From NCBI GenBank assembly GCA_910574745.1, contig CAJTCE010000022.1:1-64000 (forward strand): a stretch of DNA of 64,000 nucleotides, in the 5' to 3' direction. The number at the start of each line of letters is the position of its first letter. Position 1 is the first letter of the stretch. A model generated the notes under the pieces. It worked only from the letters and a program-made list of their open reading frames with translations, did not search any database and was not told the origin of the DNA. The DNA is from Lachnospiraceae bacterium. GTDB taxonomy: Bacteria; Bacillota; Clostridia; Lachnospirales; Lachnospiraceae. Made by a program: the position numbers and the translations under genes. Positions 35,013 to 42,876 of this stretch are shown piece by piece.

Positions 35013-36497
35013 ATGTCAGTTATTTTAGGTATCGACTTAGGGACTTCCAGTGTAAAGGCGATGTTGCTAGACAGCTGTCAGGGAGTGCTGGGGGTAGAGG
35101 CCAGCAAATACGACGTTAGGATACCCGAAGAAGGATATGCGGAACAGGAGCCTTTAAAATGGTGGGAAGAAACTAAGAAAATCATTTTAAAATTAAAAGA
35201 CCGTTATGGGGAAGCCTTTCAAAATATAAAAGCGGTAGGCTTTTCCGGACAGATGCATGGAATCGTTTTGACGGATGAAAAAGGCAGCCCCTTAAGGCCG
35301 GCGATTCTCTGGTTAGACCAAAGGTCTAAAAGAGAGTTGGAACAGATTCATGAAAAAATGGATTTTGATAAAATGGGCTCCATATTCAAAAACAGGGTAT
35401 ATACGGGATTCGGTTTTCCGTCCCTGTTGTGGATAAAGGAGCATGAACCGGAAATTCTAAGGAAAACGAAAGCGGTTATGATGCCCAAGGATTTTATCCG
35501 CTATAAGATGACGGGTAAGACAGCCTCGGATGTGACCGACGCCTCATCTACAACTGTTTTTGATACGGCCAAGAGGACCTGGGCCTATGACGTCATAGAA
35601 GAATTCGGACTGCCAAAGGATATTTTCCCGCCCTGTGGGGAACCCATGGATATTGCGGGATATGTGACAAAGGAATGCGAAAAAGAATGCGGCTTACAGG
35701 CAGGGATTCCCGTTGTATACGGTGCGGGAGACCAGCAGGCCCAGAGCATCGGAAACGGCATTTATGAGGAAGGAAAGATCATCTGCAATATCGGAACGGG
35801 AGGACAGATTTCCGCATACGTAAAAAATCCCGTCTATGACAGGCAGCTGCGAACCCATACCTTTTGTCATCCCATAGATAAGGGATATACCATTTTCGGC
35901 GCAACCCTATGCAGCGGAATGTCATTAAAATGGCTGAAGGATAAAATATTGCAGGTTGAAGACTTTGACCGCTTAAGCCGGATGGCGGGAGAAATCCTGC
36001 CGGGAAGTGAAGGCCTTATTTATCTGCCCTATCTGACGGGAGAGCGGACGCCTCATATGAACCCCTGTGCAAAAGGCATGTTTGCAGGCCTTATATTAGG
36101 ACACGACAGACGCCATATGGTCAGAGCCGTTATGGAAGGCGTTACCATGAGCCTTAAGGATTCTCTCAGTATTTTTAAGGAACTGGGTATTAAATGCGAT
36201 ACGATCATCGCTTCCGGCGGAGGGGCCAATAGCCATGAATGGCTTCAGATGCAGGCGGATATTTTCGGAAAGAATGTAATCGTCTGCGAGGTAAGCGAAC
36301 AGGCGTGCCTGGGAGCGTGTATTTTGGCAGGCGTGGGAACCGGTATCTTTGACAGCATGAAGCAGGCTATAAAGAAGTTTGTGGCGTTTAGGGATAAGGT
36401 TTATGAGCCCGATGAACAAAACCAGAGGCTTTATGAACAGCAGTATGAAAGGTTTAGGACACTATACAAAAACAATAAAGAATGGATGGTGAATTAA
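35013..36497 (+). CDS. xylB: Xylulokinase-like FGGY carbohydrate kinase (copy 2)
   Basis: This 494-residue FGGY kinase has GIDLGTSSVKAMLLD at the N-terminus, FSGQMHGIV near residue 77, AILWLDQRS, TDASSTTVFD, GAGDQQAQSIGNG and ASGGGANSHEWLQMQADI. The GQMHG and LWxDxR motifs favour XylB-type enzymes. Its place between a ribose-type importer and a ketose 3-epimerase suggests a ketopentose or ketohexose substrate (xylulose, ribulose or allulose), which is inference. GGAAAGGATAAC is the ribosome binding site. The next gene starts one base after its stop. Confidence 0.88.
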   Translation: MSVILGIDLGTSSVKAMLLDSCQGVLGVEASKYDVRIPEEGYAEQEPLKWWEETKKIILKLKDRYGEAFQNIKAVGFSGQMHGIVLTDEKGSPLRPAILWLDQRSKRELEQIHEKMDFDKMGSIFKNRVYTGFGFPSLLWIKEHEPEILRKTKAVMMPKDFIRYKMTGKTASDVTDASSTTVFDTAKRTWAYDVIEEFGLPKDIFPPCGEPMDIAGYVTKECEKECGLQAGIPVVYGAGDQQAQSIGNGIYEEGKIICNIGTGGQISAYVKNPVYDRQLRTHTFCHPIDKGYTIFGATLCSGMSLKWLKDKILQVEDFDRLSRMAGEILPGSEGLIYLPYLTGERTPHMNPCAKGMFAGLILGHDRRHMVRAVMEGVTMSLKDSLSIFKELGIKCDTIIASGGGANSHEWLQMQADIFGKNVIVCEVSEQACLGACILAGVGTGIFDSMKQAIKKFVAFRDKVYEPDEQNQRLYEQQYERFRTLYKNNKEWMVN

Positions 36498-36498
36498 T

Positions 36499-37449
36499 AT
36501 GGCAAAAGAAAAAATCATTCTGGATACGGATATCGGCACAGAAGTGGATGACGCCATTACATTAGCATATCTTTTGGCCAATCCCGACGCAGAAATTCTG
36601 GGTATTACCACGGTAACAGGGGAGGCAAAGGAGCGGGCGAAGTTAGCCAGCGTTCTTTGCAAGATTGCCGGAAAGGATATTCCCATCTATCCCGGCTGTG
36701 AAAATCCTATGCTGGTGCCTCAGATTGAGCTTTATGCGCCCCAAAAGGCGGTTCTTTCCAAGTGGGATCATGATAAAGAGTTCCCCAAAAACAGGGCGGT
36801 GGCGTTTATGCAGGAAATGATTCATAAGCATCCGGGAGAAATAACTTTAATCTGCATTGCACCCCTTACCAACGTGGGACTGCTTTTTGCCATGGATCCG
36901 GAGATTCCGTCCTTGTTAAAGAGAATCGTACTGATGTGCGGTTCGCCTACCTATACCAGATATGACAATACGTCGGAAACCATGAGCGCTATGGAAAAAA
37001 GCGACGTGATTGTATTAGGAAGCAAGGGAGTCATTGAAAATAATGCCTTGATAGATCCTCATGCTACCAAAATTGTCTACGATGCAAAGGCAGGAGAGCA
37101 TATTACCTGCGGACTGAATGTAACCAGCCGGCTGATCATGAAGCCTGAGGAAGCGGAAAAGATATTTCATCATCCTTTGCTCGAGCCGGTTTTGGATATT
37201 GCCAGGGAATGGTTTAAGGATGAGGAGCGGGTAACCTTCCACGATCCTTTGACCGCCGTATCTCTGTTTCATGAAGATGTATGCAGGTTTGAAAGGGGTA
37301 ACCTTTCCATAGAAACGGACAGCAGGCTTTTATCGGGCTTTACCTATTGGAGGCCGGATGAGAAAGGAGCCCACAAGGTTGCCATGGATGTGAATAAAGA
37401 GCTGTTTTTTAAATATTTGTTTGAGGTTTTTGATATTCAGGGCAGCTGA
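36499..37449 (+). CDS. Inosine-uridine-preferring nucleoside hydrolase family protein (copy 2)
   Basis: This 316-residue protein has the N-terminal cluster ILDTDIGTEVDDA, where the usual G-x-D-D-A spacing is kept but Pro is replaced by Ile (DTDIGTEVDDA versus DTDPGxDDA). It also has GITTVTGE, ICIAPLTNVGLL, IVLMCGSP, and an Asp in NALIDPHATKIVYDA. The catalytic calcium-site Asp residues appear intact. The altered loop and the lack of the NxxxD segment seen in copy 1 suggest a different nucleoside. It starts one base after the xylB-like stop. Confidence 0.88.
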   Translation: MAKEKIILDTDIGTEVDDAITLAYLLANPDAEILGITTVTGEAKERAKLASVLCKIAGKDIPIYPGCENPMLVPQIELYAPQKAVLSKWDHDKEFPKNRAVAFMQEMIHKHPGEITLICIAPLTNVGLLFAMDPEIPSLLKRIVLMCGSPTYTRYDNTSETMSAMEKSDVIVLGSKGVIENNALIDPHATKIVYDAKAGEHITCGLNVTSRLIMKPEEAEKIFHHPLLEPVLDIAREWFKDEERVTFHDPLTAVSLFHEDVCRFERGNLSIETDSRLLSGFTYWRPDEKGAHKVAMDVNKELFFKYLFEVFDIQGS

Positions 37450-37544
37450 CAAAAATCTATAGGAGCATAGAAGCTTTTTGAAAAGCTTTTGCGGAATGAA
37501 AAAGATATTCGGAGCATGGTATAAGAAAAGAAGGGAGAACAGAA

Positions 37545-38420
37545 ATGAAGTACGGTATTTATTTTGCTTATTGGACAAAAGAATGGTTTGCCGATTACAA
37601 AAAGTATATGGATAAGGTATCTGCCCTAGGCTTTGACGTATTGGAAATATCCTGTGCGGCTTTGAGGGACGTCTATACCACAAAGGAACAGCTCATAGAG
37701 CTTAGGGAATATGCAAAGGAGAAGAATCTGACTCTGACGGCGGGCTACGGTCCTACCAAGGCGGAAAATCTTTGTTCCGAAGACCCTGAGGCGGTAAAAC
37801 GAGCCATGACCTTTTTTAAGGATTTGCTGCCCAAGCTTTCCTTGATGGATATCAAAATATTGGGAGGCGGGCTCTATTCTTACTGGCCGGTGGATTTTTC
37901 CCTGAATAATGACAAGGAAGGAGACAGGGCCAGAGCCGTTAAGAACTTAAAGGAGCTTTCCAAAACGGCGGAGGAATATGATGTGACCCTGGGAATGGAG
38001 GTTTTAAACCGCTATGAGGGTTATATCTTAAATACCTGCGACGAGGCCATTGACTTTGTAGACGAAATCGGAAGCAGTCATGTGAAAATTATGCTGGATA
38101 CCTTCCATATGAATATTGAAGAGGACAATATAGCTGCTGCTATCCGCAAGGCGGGCAGCAGGCTGGGCCATCTTCATTTGGGAGAACAAAACAGAATGGT
38201 TCCCGGCAAAGGAAGTCTTCCCTGGGGAGAAATCGGACAGGCTCTTCGGGATATCCGGTATGAAGGCGCTGCGGTTATGGAGCCTTTCGTCATGAAGGGC
38301 GGCACAATCGGTAAGGAAATCAAGGTGTGGCGCGATTTGATAGATGACTTAAGTGAAGAAAGGCTGGACGAGGACGCCAAAGGAGCTTTGCATTTTGTAA
38401 GACACGTATTTGGCATTTAA
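37545..38420 (+). CDS. D-psicose (allulose)/tagatose 3-epimerase family protein
   Basis: The 291-residue TIM-barrel protein closely resembles clostridial D-psicose 3-epimerases: MKYGIYFAYW start, LTAGYGP, LYSYWPVDF, LGMEVLNRYEGYILNT, MLDTFHMNIEE, NRMVPGKG and VMEPFV. The four metal ligands E152, D185, H211 and E246 are in place. Such enzymes interconvert D-psicose and D-fructose and often also D-ribulose and D-xylulose. AAGGGAGAA is the ribosome binding site. It is the last gene of block D and links the importer, kinase and hydrolase to ketose metabolism. Confidence 0.9.
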   Translation: MKYGIYFAYWTKEWFADYKKYMDKVSALGFDVLEISCAALRDVYTTKEQLIELREYAKEKNLTLTAGYGPTKAENLCSEDPEAVKRAMTFFKDLLPKLSLMDIKILGGGLYSYWPVDFSLNNDKEGDRARAVKNLKELSKTAEEYDVTLGMEVLNRYEGYILNTCDEAIDFVDEIGSSHVKIMLDTFHMNIEEDNIAAAIRKAGSRLGHLHLGEQNRMVPGKGSLPWGEIGQALRDIRYEGAAVMEPFVMKGGTIGKEIKVWRDLIDDLSEERLDEDAKGALHFVRHVFGI

Positions 38421-38450
38421 ACAGGAATAAAGACAGAATAGAAAATAACA

Positions 38451-38490
38451 AAGACGGGGCGGCCTGTATGGGAATGCCCCGTCTTCTTAA
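38451..38490 (+). terminator. Terminator of block D
   Basis: The stem AAGACGGGGC (38451-38460) faces GCCCCGTCTT (38475-38484) and is followed by CTTAAAAAATT. The T run is short, so termination may be incomplete. Confidence 0.7.
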
Positions 38491-38583
38491 AAAATTGAAA
38501 TTCCTAAATCATTTACAGGAAACTGCCGATATAATAATTGATGAATTTCATATGGAGCTATGGAGGGCGTACATATCAAAGGA

Positions 38584-38718
38584 ATGAGGATATTAGAGCG
38601 CTCTTTTTATGTGGAAGGGATTCATCCTGCGATAAAAATCAACCGCTTGGTCCTTGGGGAAAGCGATGCAGTCCCCAAGGACGGAAGGATTGCGGAAAGG
38701 AGAAAAGGATGGCGTTAG
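38584..38718 (+). CDS. Candidate 44-residue small protein
   Basis: This short frame encodes a basic protein beginning MRILERSFYVEGIHPAIKIN and ending GRIAERRKGWR. It overlaps the next gene's start by ten bases. GGAGGG lies about 15 bases upstream, while AAAGG directly before the ATG is too close. It could be a real small protein, a leader peptide coupling translation to the next gene, or chance. A perfect hairpin (38650-38682) sits inside it. No family is recognised. Confidence 0.35.
   Translation: MRILERSFYVEGIHPAIKINRLVLGESDAVPKDGRIAERRKGWR
38650..38682 (+). promoter_or_regulatory. Perfect 10-bp hairpin before the gene at 38709
   Basis: GTCCTTGGGG (38650-38659) and CCCCAAGGAC (38673-38682) pair perfectly around a 13-base loop, 16 bases upstream of the AAGGAG ribosome binding site and with no T run. 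It may be a translational control element. Confidence 0.55.
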
Positions 38719-39158
38719 GACCAGTACAGTCCGGATATGCAGGGACATCCTATGCATATCGGAGAACCACCGGCGTAAAGGAAGAGTCTTACAGTGATAT
38801 TTTCCGTAAAGCCCAAATGAAAGAAAATGAGGATGTGGATGAAAGCCGTGATAAGAAGGAAAACGTTGATCTTATGCAGTTTATCCGGGAACGGATGGAT
38901 GAAATCTTTGCTAAGGTTCAAAAGGACGATACGGAGGAAAGCTTTCAAATCGGCGGCAGTTCTTTTACCATAAAGGAATGGGAAGAATTTCTGGAAAAGT
39001 TTGATGATGCAGAGGATGCGATCAGGGAGCTGATGAAAGAGGAACAGGCGAAAAGAGCAGAAGAAGCGGAGCGGACTGAAATCATGAAAGAAATATGGGC
39101 GTCGAAAACATCGGAAGCGGCGAAAGCTGACGAAGGAACCGAGGAAAATAAGGCTTAA
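38709..39158 (+). CDS. Uncharacterised acidic helical protein
   Basis: The 149-residue product has a flexible N-terminus (GPVQSGYAGTSYAYRRTTG), then long charged helices rich in Glu, Lys, Asp and Ala with no membrane segment. The segment SFTIKEWEEFLEKFDDAED looks like a short helical motif. The frame is open from 38538, but AAAGGAG before ATG 38709 is the only good start. No function is recognised. It ends directly at the edge of the MITE-like hairpin, which probably provides its terminator. Confidence 0.7.
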   Translation: MALGPVQSGYAGTSYAYRRTTGVKEESYSDIFRKAQMKENEDVDESRDKKENVDLMQFIRERMDEIFAKVQKDDTEESFQIGGSSFTIKEWEEFLEKFDDAEDAIRELMKEEQAKRAEEAERTEIMKEIWASKTSEAAKADEGTEENKA

Positions 39159-39159
39159 G

Positions 39160-39260
39160 AGGGGCTGTTGCAAAAGTACGATTATCCTGCATATATGGTT
39201 GTGATATCAACAATATCCACACCATATATTGCAAAAATCTGTTATTTTGCAACAGCCTCA
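39160..39260. mobile_element. MITE-like ~100-bp inverted-repeat element / bidirectional terminator
   Basis: Terminal arms GGCTGTTGCAAAA (39163-39175) and TTTTGCAACAGCC (39245-39257) are perfect inverted repeats. They enclose a second stem, ATATATGGT... (from 39191) facing ...ACCATATAT (to 39229). The ends resemble the GGCTGTTGCAAAA-type ends seen in some insertion sequences. There is no transposase and no clear target duplication. Lying between convergent genes, it also works as a plausible two-way terminator. Confidence 0.6.
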
Positions 39261-39290
39261 TTCTGCCCCGGGAACAACGCCCGTTATAGG

Positions 39291-40637
39291 CTATACCTCT
39301 TTCTGCTTTCTGATTCCGAAAAATTCATCGATATTTTTCTTAATATCTGCGTCGGGAAGCGCCTTTAGCATATACCCTTCAGGCTTTAGCTGCATAACTT
39401 TTTTGACGCTTTCCATATCTCCCCTGCCTGTCAGGAATATGACAGGAATGTTGGCGATATCCCTTTCCGAACGTATCATTTCCAAAGTCTGCCTTCCGTC
39501 GCAGACAGGCATCTCATAATCCAACAGAACCAGATCCGGCCTGTTTACCATGATCATCTTGATGGCGGATATGCTGGAGGCTGCTTCTATCACATTGTAA
39601 TCTTCCGATAACAGTTTTACGATTCTGGCACGCATAAAATCGGAATCGTCCACCAGCAGGATTTGCCGCTTGGGAGCCTCTTCCTTGTTCAGGTATTCCT
39701 TGATGGAATCTATTGCATTATCCGCATTGATGGAAGGCAGGATTTTGCCCCGCATGGAATCGCTGCTAGATGCGCAAAAGGCGAAATATCCTACTCCCGT
39801 ACTAAAAAGCAGACTGCAGGGAGGATGTACGCGCTCAAAGGAATTTAAAAGCTGTTCATGGGTCATCAAAGCTTCTTTCTTTAATTCGAATAAATCAAGA
39901 GACGGGAAGGTTTCCCTGAGACGCTCCAAAAACTGTCTTGATATATACCGGATAATATTGATGGCCATATCGTCTACCTTGGGATACTGCATATTCATGA
40001 TCCTGCTGGCAATGTGAAGAAGAAGCTGCTCTTCAAAAACCAGGGTAATGTCCCATTTTTCCTTCTGCTTGCTGGCGTAAGTGAGGTTGCAGCATATCAT
40101 TTTTCCGAAATTCTCTCCGGCATACTGCTCGCTGATAAGCCTTGCGTCCAGATGAAATATATTGCGGATCAGCTGGACAATGACCTGCTCTAAGGCATCC
40201 TTTTCCTTTTCATGGGGAATATTTGCCCATTTACTTGCGATTTTTCCCGTAATTGCAAGATCTTCCGTCTGGGTATGGGCCACCACCCAGCCGATGCAGA
40301 CACCCAAAAAATGTCGAATGGACTCTACAGAATATTGCATTTCGTTCATTTCTCTTTCCAGGGCCGGAAGAGTATATTTGCGGAAATTGTCGTGAAGACG
40401 CTTATGTATTTCGTATTCGCTGTATTGAATCGAACGCATATATTCTTCCTCGTGCTCAAAATGCTGTATGGTGTGATTTTTTAAATACTTAACGCCTTCC
40501 CGACATGCCCATTCGGTTTTATCTTCCGATTCGCTGATGGTAAGCAGTTTGTTTATGGTTGAAAAAACCTGCTTGTGCTCTTTGTCGATAAAGTCTACGC
40601 CGATTTTATAATCGTCCCGCCATTTTATGTTTTCCAC
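39291..40637 (-). CDS. Hemerythrin - CheX-like - receiver fusion protein
   Basis: This 448-residue protein has three parts. A bacteriohemerythrin domain (1-135) carries the full di-iron ligand set H21, H59, E63, H78, H82, H121 and D126. A middle domain (about 150-300) resembles CheX/CheC-type phosphatases. A C-terminal response-regulator receiver (about 325-445) has DDSDFMRAR, phosphoacceptor LVLLDYEMP and FLTGRGD with a terminal K. Hemerythrins bind oxygen. The combination suggests an oxygen-responsive signalling or phosphate-sink protein. AGGAGGG six bases before GTG 40637 sets the start, although the frame stays open to 40832. It is a single gene. Confidence 0.88.
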   Translation of the reverse strand: MENIKWRDDYKIGVDFIDKEHKQVFSTINKLLTISESEDKTEWACREGVKYLKNHTIQHFEHEEEYMRSIQYSEYEIHKRLHDNFRKYTLPALEREMNEMQYSVESIRHFLGVCIGWVVAHTQTEDLAITGKIASKWANIPHEKEKDALEQVIVQLIRNIFHLDARLISEQYAGENFGKMICCNLTYASKQKEKWDITLVFEEQLLLHIASRIMNMQYPKVDDMAINIIRYISRQFLERLRETFPSLDLFELKKEALMTHEQLLNSFERVHPPCSLLFSTGVGYFAFCASSSDSMRGKILPSINADNAIDSIKEYLNKEEAPKRQILLVDDSDFMRARIVKLLSEDYNVIEAASSISAIKMIMVNRPDLVLLDYEMPVCDGRQTLEMIRSERDIANIPVIFLTGRGDMESVKKVMQLKPEGYMLKALPDADIKKNIDEFFGIRKQKEV

Positions 40638-40877
40638 GTTATCCCTCCTGTTGTATGACGTATGTCTTTCTGACATTTTATAAATCTGATATTCAAAGAA
40701 AGTATAGCATATTTTTACTTCTTTTCCTATCATTTTTGTAAAGAAACCTACAGCCGTATTCAGGAATCTATATTGCGGGATAATACGGCCGGGAGTGAAA
40801 GTTTTGCCTTTTGCGGCCCGGATTTTTATCAATTTTTTTAAAATTATGGAAAGATTGTGTTACAATGACATAAAAGT

Positions 40878-40899
40878 ATGCAAAAATGATGCAAAGAAG
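40878..40899 (+). promoter_or_regulatory. Two 11-bp direct repeats before the two-component operon
   Basis: ATGCAAAAATG (40878-40888) is followed directly by ATGCAAAGAAG (40889-40899). The spacing is that of OmpR/PhoB-type response-regulator boxes. A possible -10, TAGTAT, is at 40908-40913. The same repeat appears in a longer array at 45209-45277. Confidence 0.6.
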
Positions 40900-40983
40900 T
40901 GTTTTAATAGTATGAGGAACAAAGGTCAAGACCCTGCGTTGGGCAGGGGAATAAAGCATTAGGGCGCAGTGAGGAAAATGCTG

Positions 40984-42213
40984 ATGAAAAGTACTTATAT
41001 AAAGATTCTGTCAGGCTTTCTGGTTTGTCTTCTGCTTGCGGGCTGCGGACAGAGAGAGGAACGGCCAAAGGAGGCAGAGCAGGAATATATTATGCTTAGG
41101 GCGGGAGCCGCGCAAATCTTAAATGATATGCAGATTTATGAGGATGCAGACGGAGATACGGAAAATGAAGCGGAAGAGAAAGTCCGGAAGGAACGGGAAT
41201 ATCAGGCTCGTTTTGACGCCATAGAGCGGATAGAGGATATTGAAGCAAACAATTATGATATTATGGAGGAACAGATTTTTCCCATGGTAGTGGAATCCTT
41301 CGGAGTGGAGGAATGCACCTTTCTTCCCGCTATGGAGAAAAATTACAATCGTCTGGCGATTTTTCTGGCTGATGCAGAAGGCAATGTTATCTTTAAAACC
41401 AATCAGTTAGAGACGAACAACCGTATTCCGGGACAGTTAAAGCAGGTAACCAGAAACTTATCCGCCGTGACATTTTCGGACTTGAACAGGGATGGAAAAA
41501 CGGATATCGTGCTGATTACCAAATGTGTCAACGATAGGGGCGAATATGCGGGAAAGCCCTACAAGATAGGGGATGTGCTTTTCCAGGGGGATAAAACCTT
41601 CTACAGGGATTGGCGCATATCCGATAAAATCAACCGCTTCGATATGAACAGAAGCGTTAACAGTATTATTGCTTTTGTAAGGGACGGGCAGTCCACGGAG
41701 TTTTTGTATACGGCGACCACCCTGGATGAGCTTTTGAGAAACGGTTTTATCATTATAGAGGAACAGGACTATGCCAGAAGATTTGAAAAGCTTGGAAAGC
41801 TCCAGGTAGTGCCGGGAACCTACGGCATTTCGGAATATGACATCTTTATGATTTATCTGGTGGATGAAAAGGGAAATATTGTCTGGAGTTTCCAGCCCAT
41901 GGGAAGCTATGACAATTTATATACTCTGCGGGGCATAACGGGCAAGGATGTGGATGGCGACGGCATGAAGGATTTGGTAGTGTTAGCCAGATATACCTAT
42001 GAAGGAGAAAACGGCGAACTGTTGATACAGACGGAATGCGCCATTTATTACCAGAGAACCGGCGGCTTTGACATTGATACCGGATTCAGCCGGAAATACA
42101 AATGTAACGAGGAAGATACCATGGAAGCGCTGATTCCCAAAATAAGGGCTTATTGGGGCTGGCAGGTGGAGGAAACGGATGAAACCGCGGAAGGCGGGGA
42201 GGAAGAGAATTGA
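40984..42213 (+). CDS. Lipoprotein with FG-GAP/EF-hand-like repeats
   Basis: The 409-residue product has a signal peptide ending LLLAGCG (lipobox), an acidic helical N-terminal part, and then repeated calcium-binding-like loops DLNRDGKTDIVL (about residue 165) and DVDGDGMKDLVVL (about 325) in a beta-rich context, as in FG-GAP/VCBS propellers. GAGG lies nine bases before ATG 40984. GTG 40969 and ATG 40978 are alternatives. It is translationally coupled (TTGA overlap) to the response-regulator gene, so it may be the extracellular input or output of that two-component system. Confidence 0.82.
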   Translation: MKSTYIKILSGFLVCLLLAGCGQREERPKEAEQEYIMLRAGAAQILNDMQIYEDADGDTENEAEEKVRKEREYQARFDAIERIEDIEANNYDIMEEQIFPMVVESFGVEECTFLPAMEKNYNRLAIFLADAEGNVIFKTNQLETNNRIPGQLKQVTRNLSAVTFSDLNRDGKTDIVLITKCVNDRGEYAGKPYKIGDVLFQGDKTFYRDWRISDKINRFDMNRSVNSIIAFVRDGQSTEFLYTATTLDELLRNGFIIIEEQDYARRFEKLGKLQVVPGTYGISEYDIFMIYLVDEKGNIVWSFQPMGSYDNLYTLRGITGKDVDGDGMKDLVVLARYTYEGENGELLIQTECAIYYQRTGGFDIDTGFSRKYKCNEEDTMEALIPKIRAYWGWQVEETDETAEGGEEEN

Positions 42214-42863
42214 TAAAGATACTGATTGTGGATGATGAGAAACCTATTTGTGATTTGATCGACATGAATTTGTCGGCGGCAGGCTATTTTTGCAAAAGCG
42301 TCCAGGACGGAATGGATGCCATTGAGTTCATTGAGCGGGAAAAATTTGACCTGGTCTTATTGGATATCATGCTGCCGGGGGCCGACGGCTTCGACATTAT
42401 GGAATATATCAGGCCCTTGCAGATTCCGGTTATTTTTATTACGGCTAAAAGCGATGTAAAGGATAAGGTAAAGGGATTAAAGCTAGGGGCGGAGGACTAT
42501 CTGGCAAAGCCCTTTGACGTAGTGGAACTGGTTGCCCGGGTGGAAGTGGTGCTGCGCCGTTTCCAGAAAACCGAAAGCCTCCTTGTGGCAGGGGATATAG
42601 CGGTCGATATGGAAGCAAGAAAGGTAACAAGGGCGGGAAAGCCGGTGGTTCTTACCAATAAGGAATACGGTCTTTTGGTGTTGTTTATGCAGAATAAAAA
42701 TATTGCCCTTTTTAAGGAAATGCTTTACGAGAAGGTTTGGGGAGATGAATATATTGCGGACAGTCGGACACTGGAGCTGCATGTGCAGAGACTCAGGCGC
42801 AAAATGGGCTGGGAAAAAAATCTGGTGGCGGTATATAAGGTGGGCTACAGACTGGAAGTATAG
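42210..42863 (+). CDS. OmpR/PhoB-family response regulator
   Basis: This 217-residue regulator has a receiver domain (DDEKP, phosphoacceptor D52 in LLDIMLPG, ITAKSD, LAKPFD) and a C-terminal winged-helix DNA-binding domain (about 125-217; LTNKEYGLLVLFM, DSRTLELHVQRLRRKMG). The start is TTG 42210 with GGGGAGGAAG upstream, overlapping the lipoprotein stop. Its kinase gene follows after 13 bases. The 11-bp direct repeats at 40878 and 45209 are its probable binding sites. Confidence 0.94.
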   Translation: MIKILIVDDEKPICDLIDMNLSAAGYFCKSVQDGMDAIEFIEREKFDLVLLDIMLPGADGFDIMEYIRPLQIPVIFITAKSDVKDKVKGLKLGAEDYLAKPFDVVELVARVEVVLRRFQKTESLLVAGDIAVDMEARKVTRAGKPVVLTNKEYGLLVLFMQNKNIALFKEMLYEKVWGDEYIADSRTLELHVQRLRRKMGWEKNLVAVYKVGYRLEV

Positions 42864-42876
42864 GGAAGGAGAAGAC

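Noticed and set aside
39168-40492. Plus-strand frames opposite the hemerythrin fusion gene
   Set aside because: They mirror a complete minus-strand gene with clear domain motifs, and the first also covers the MITE-like hairpin.
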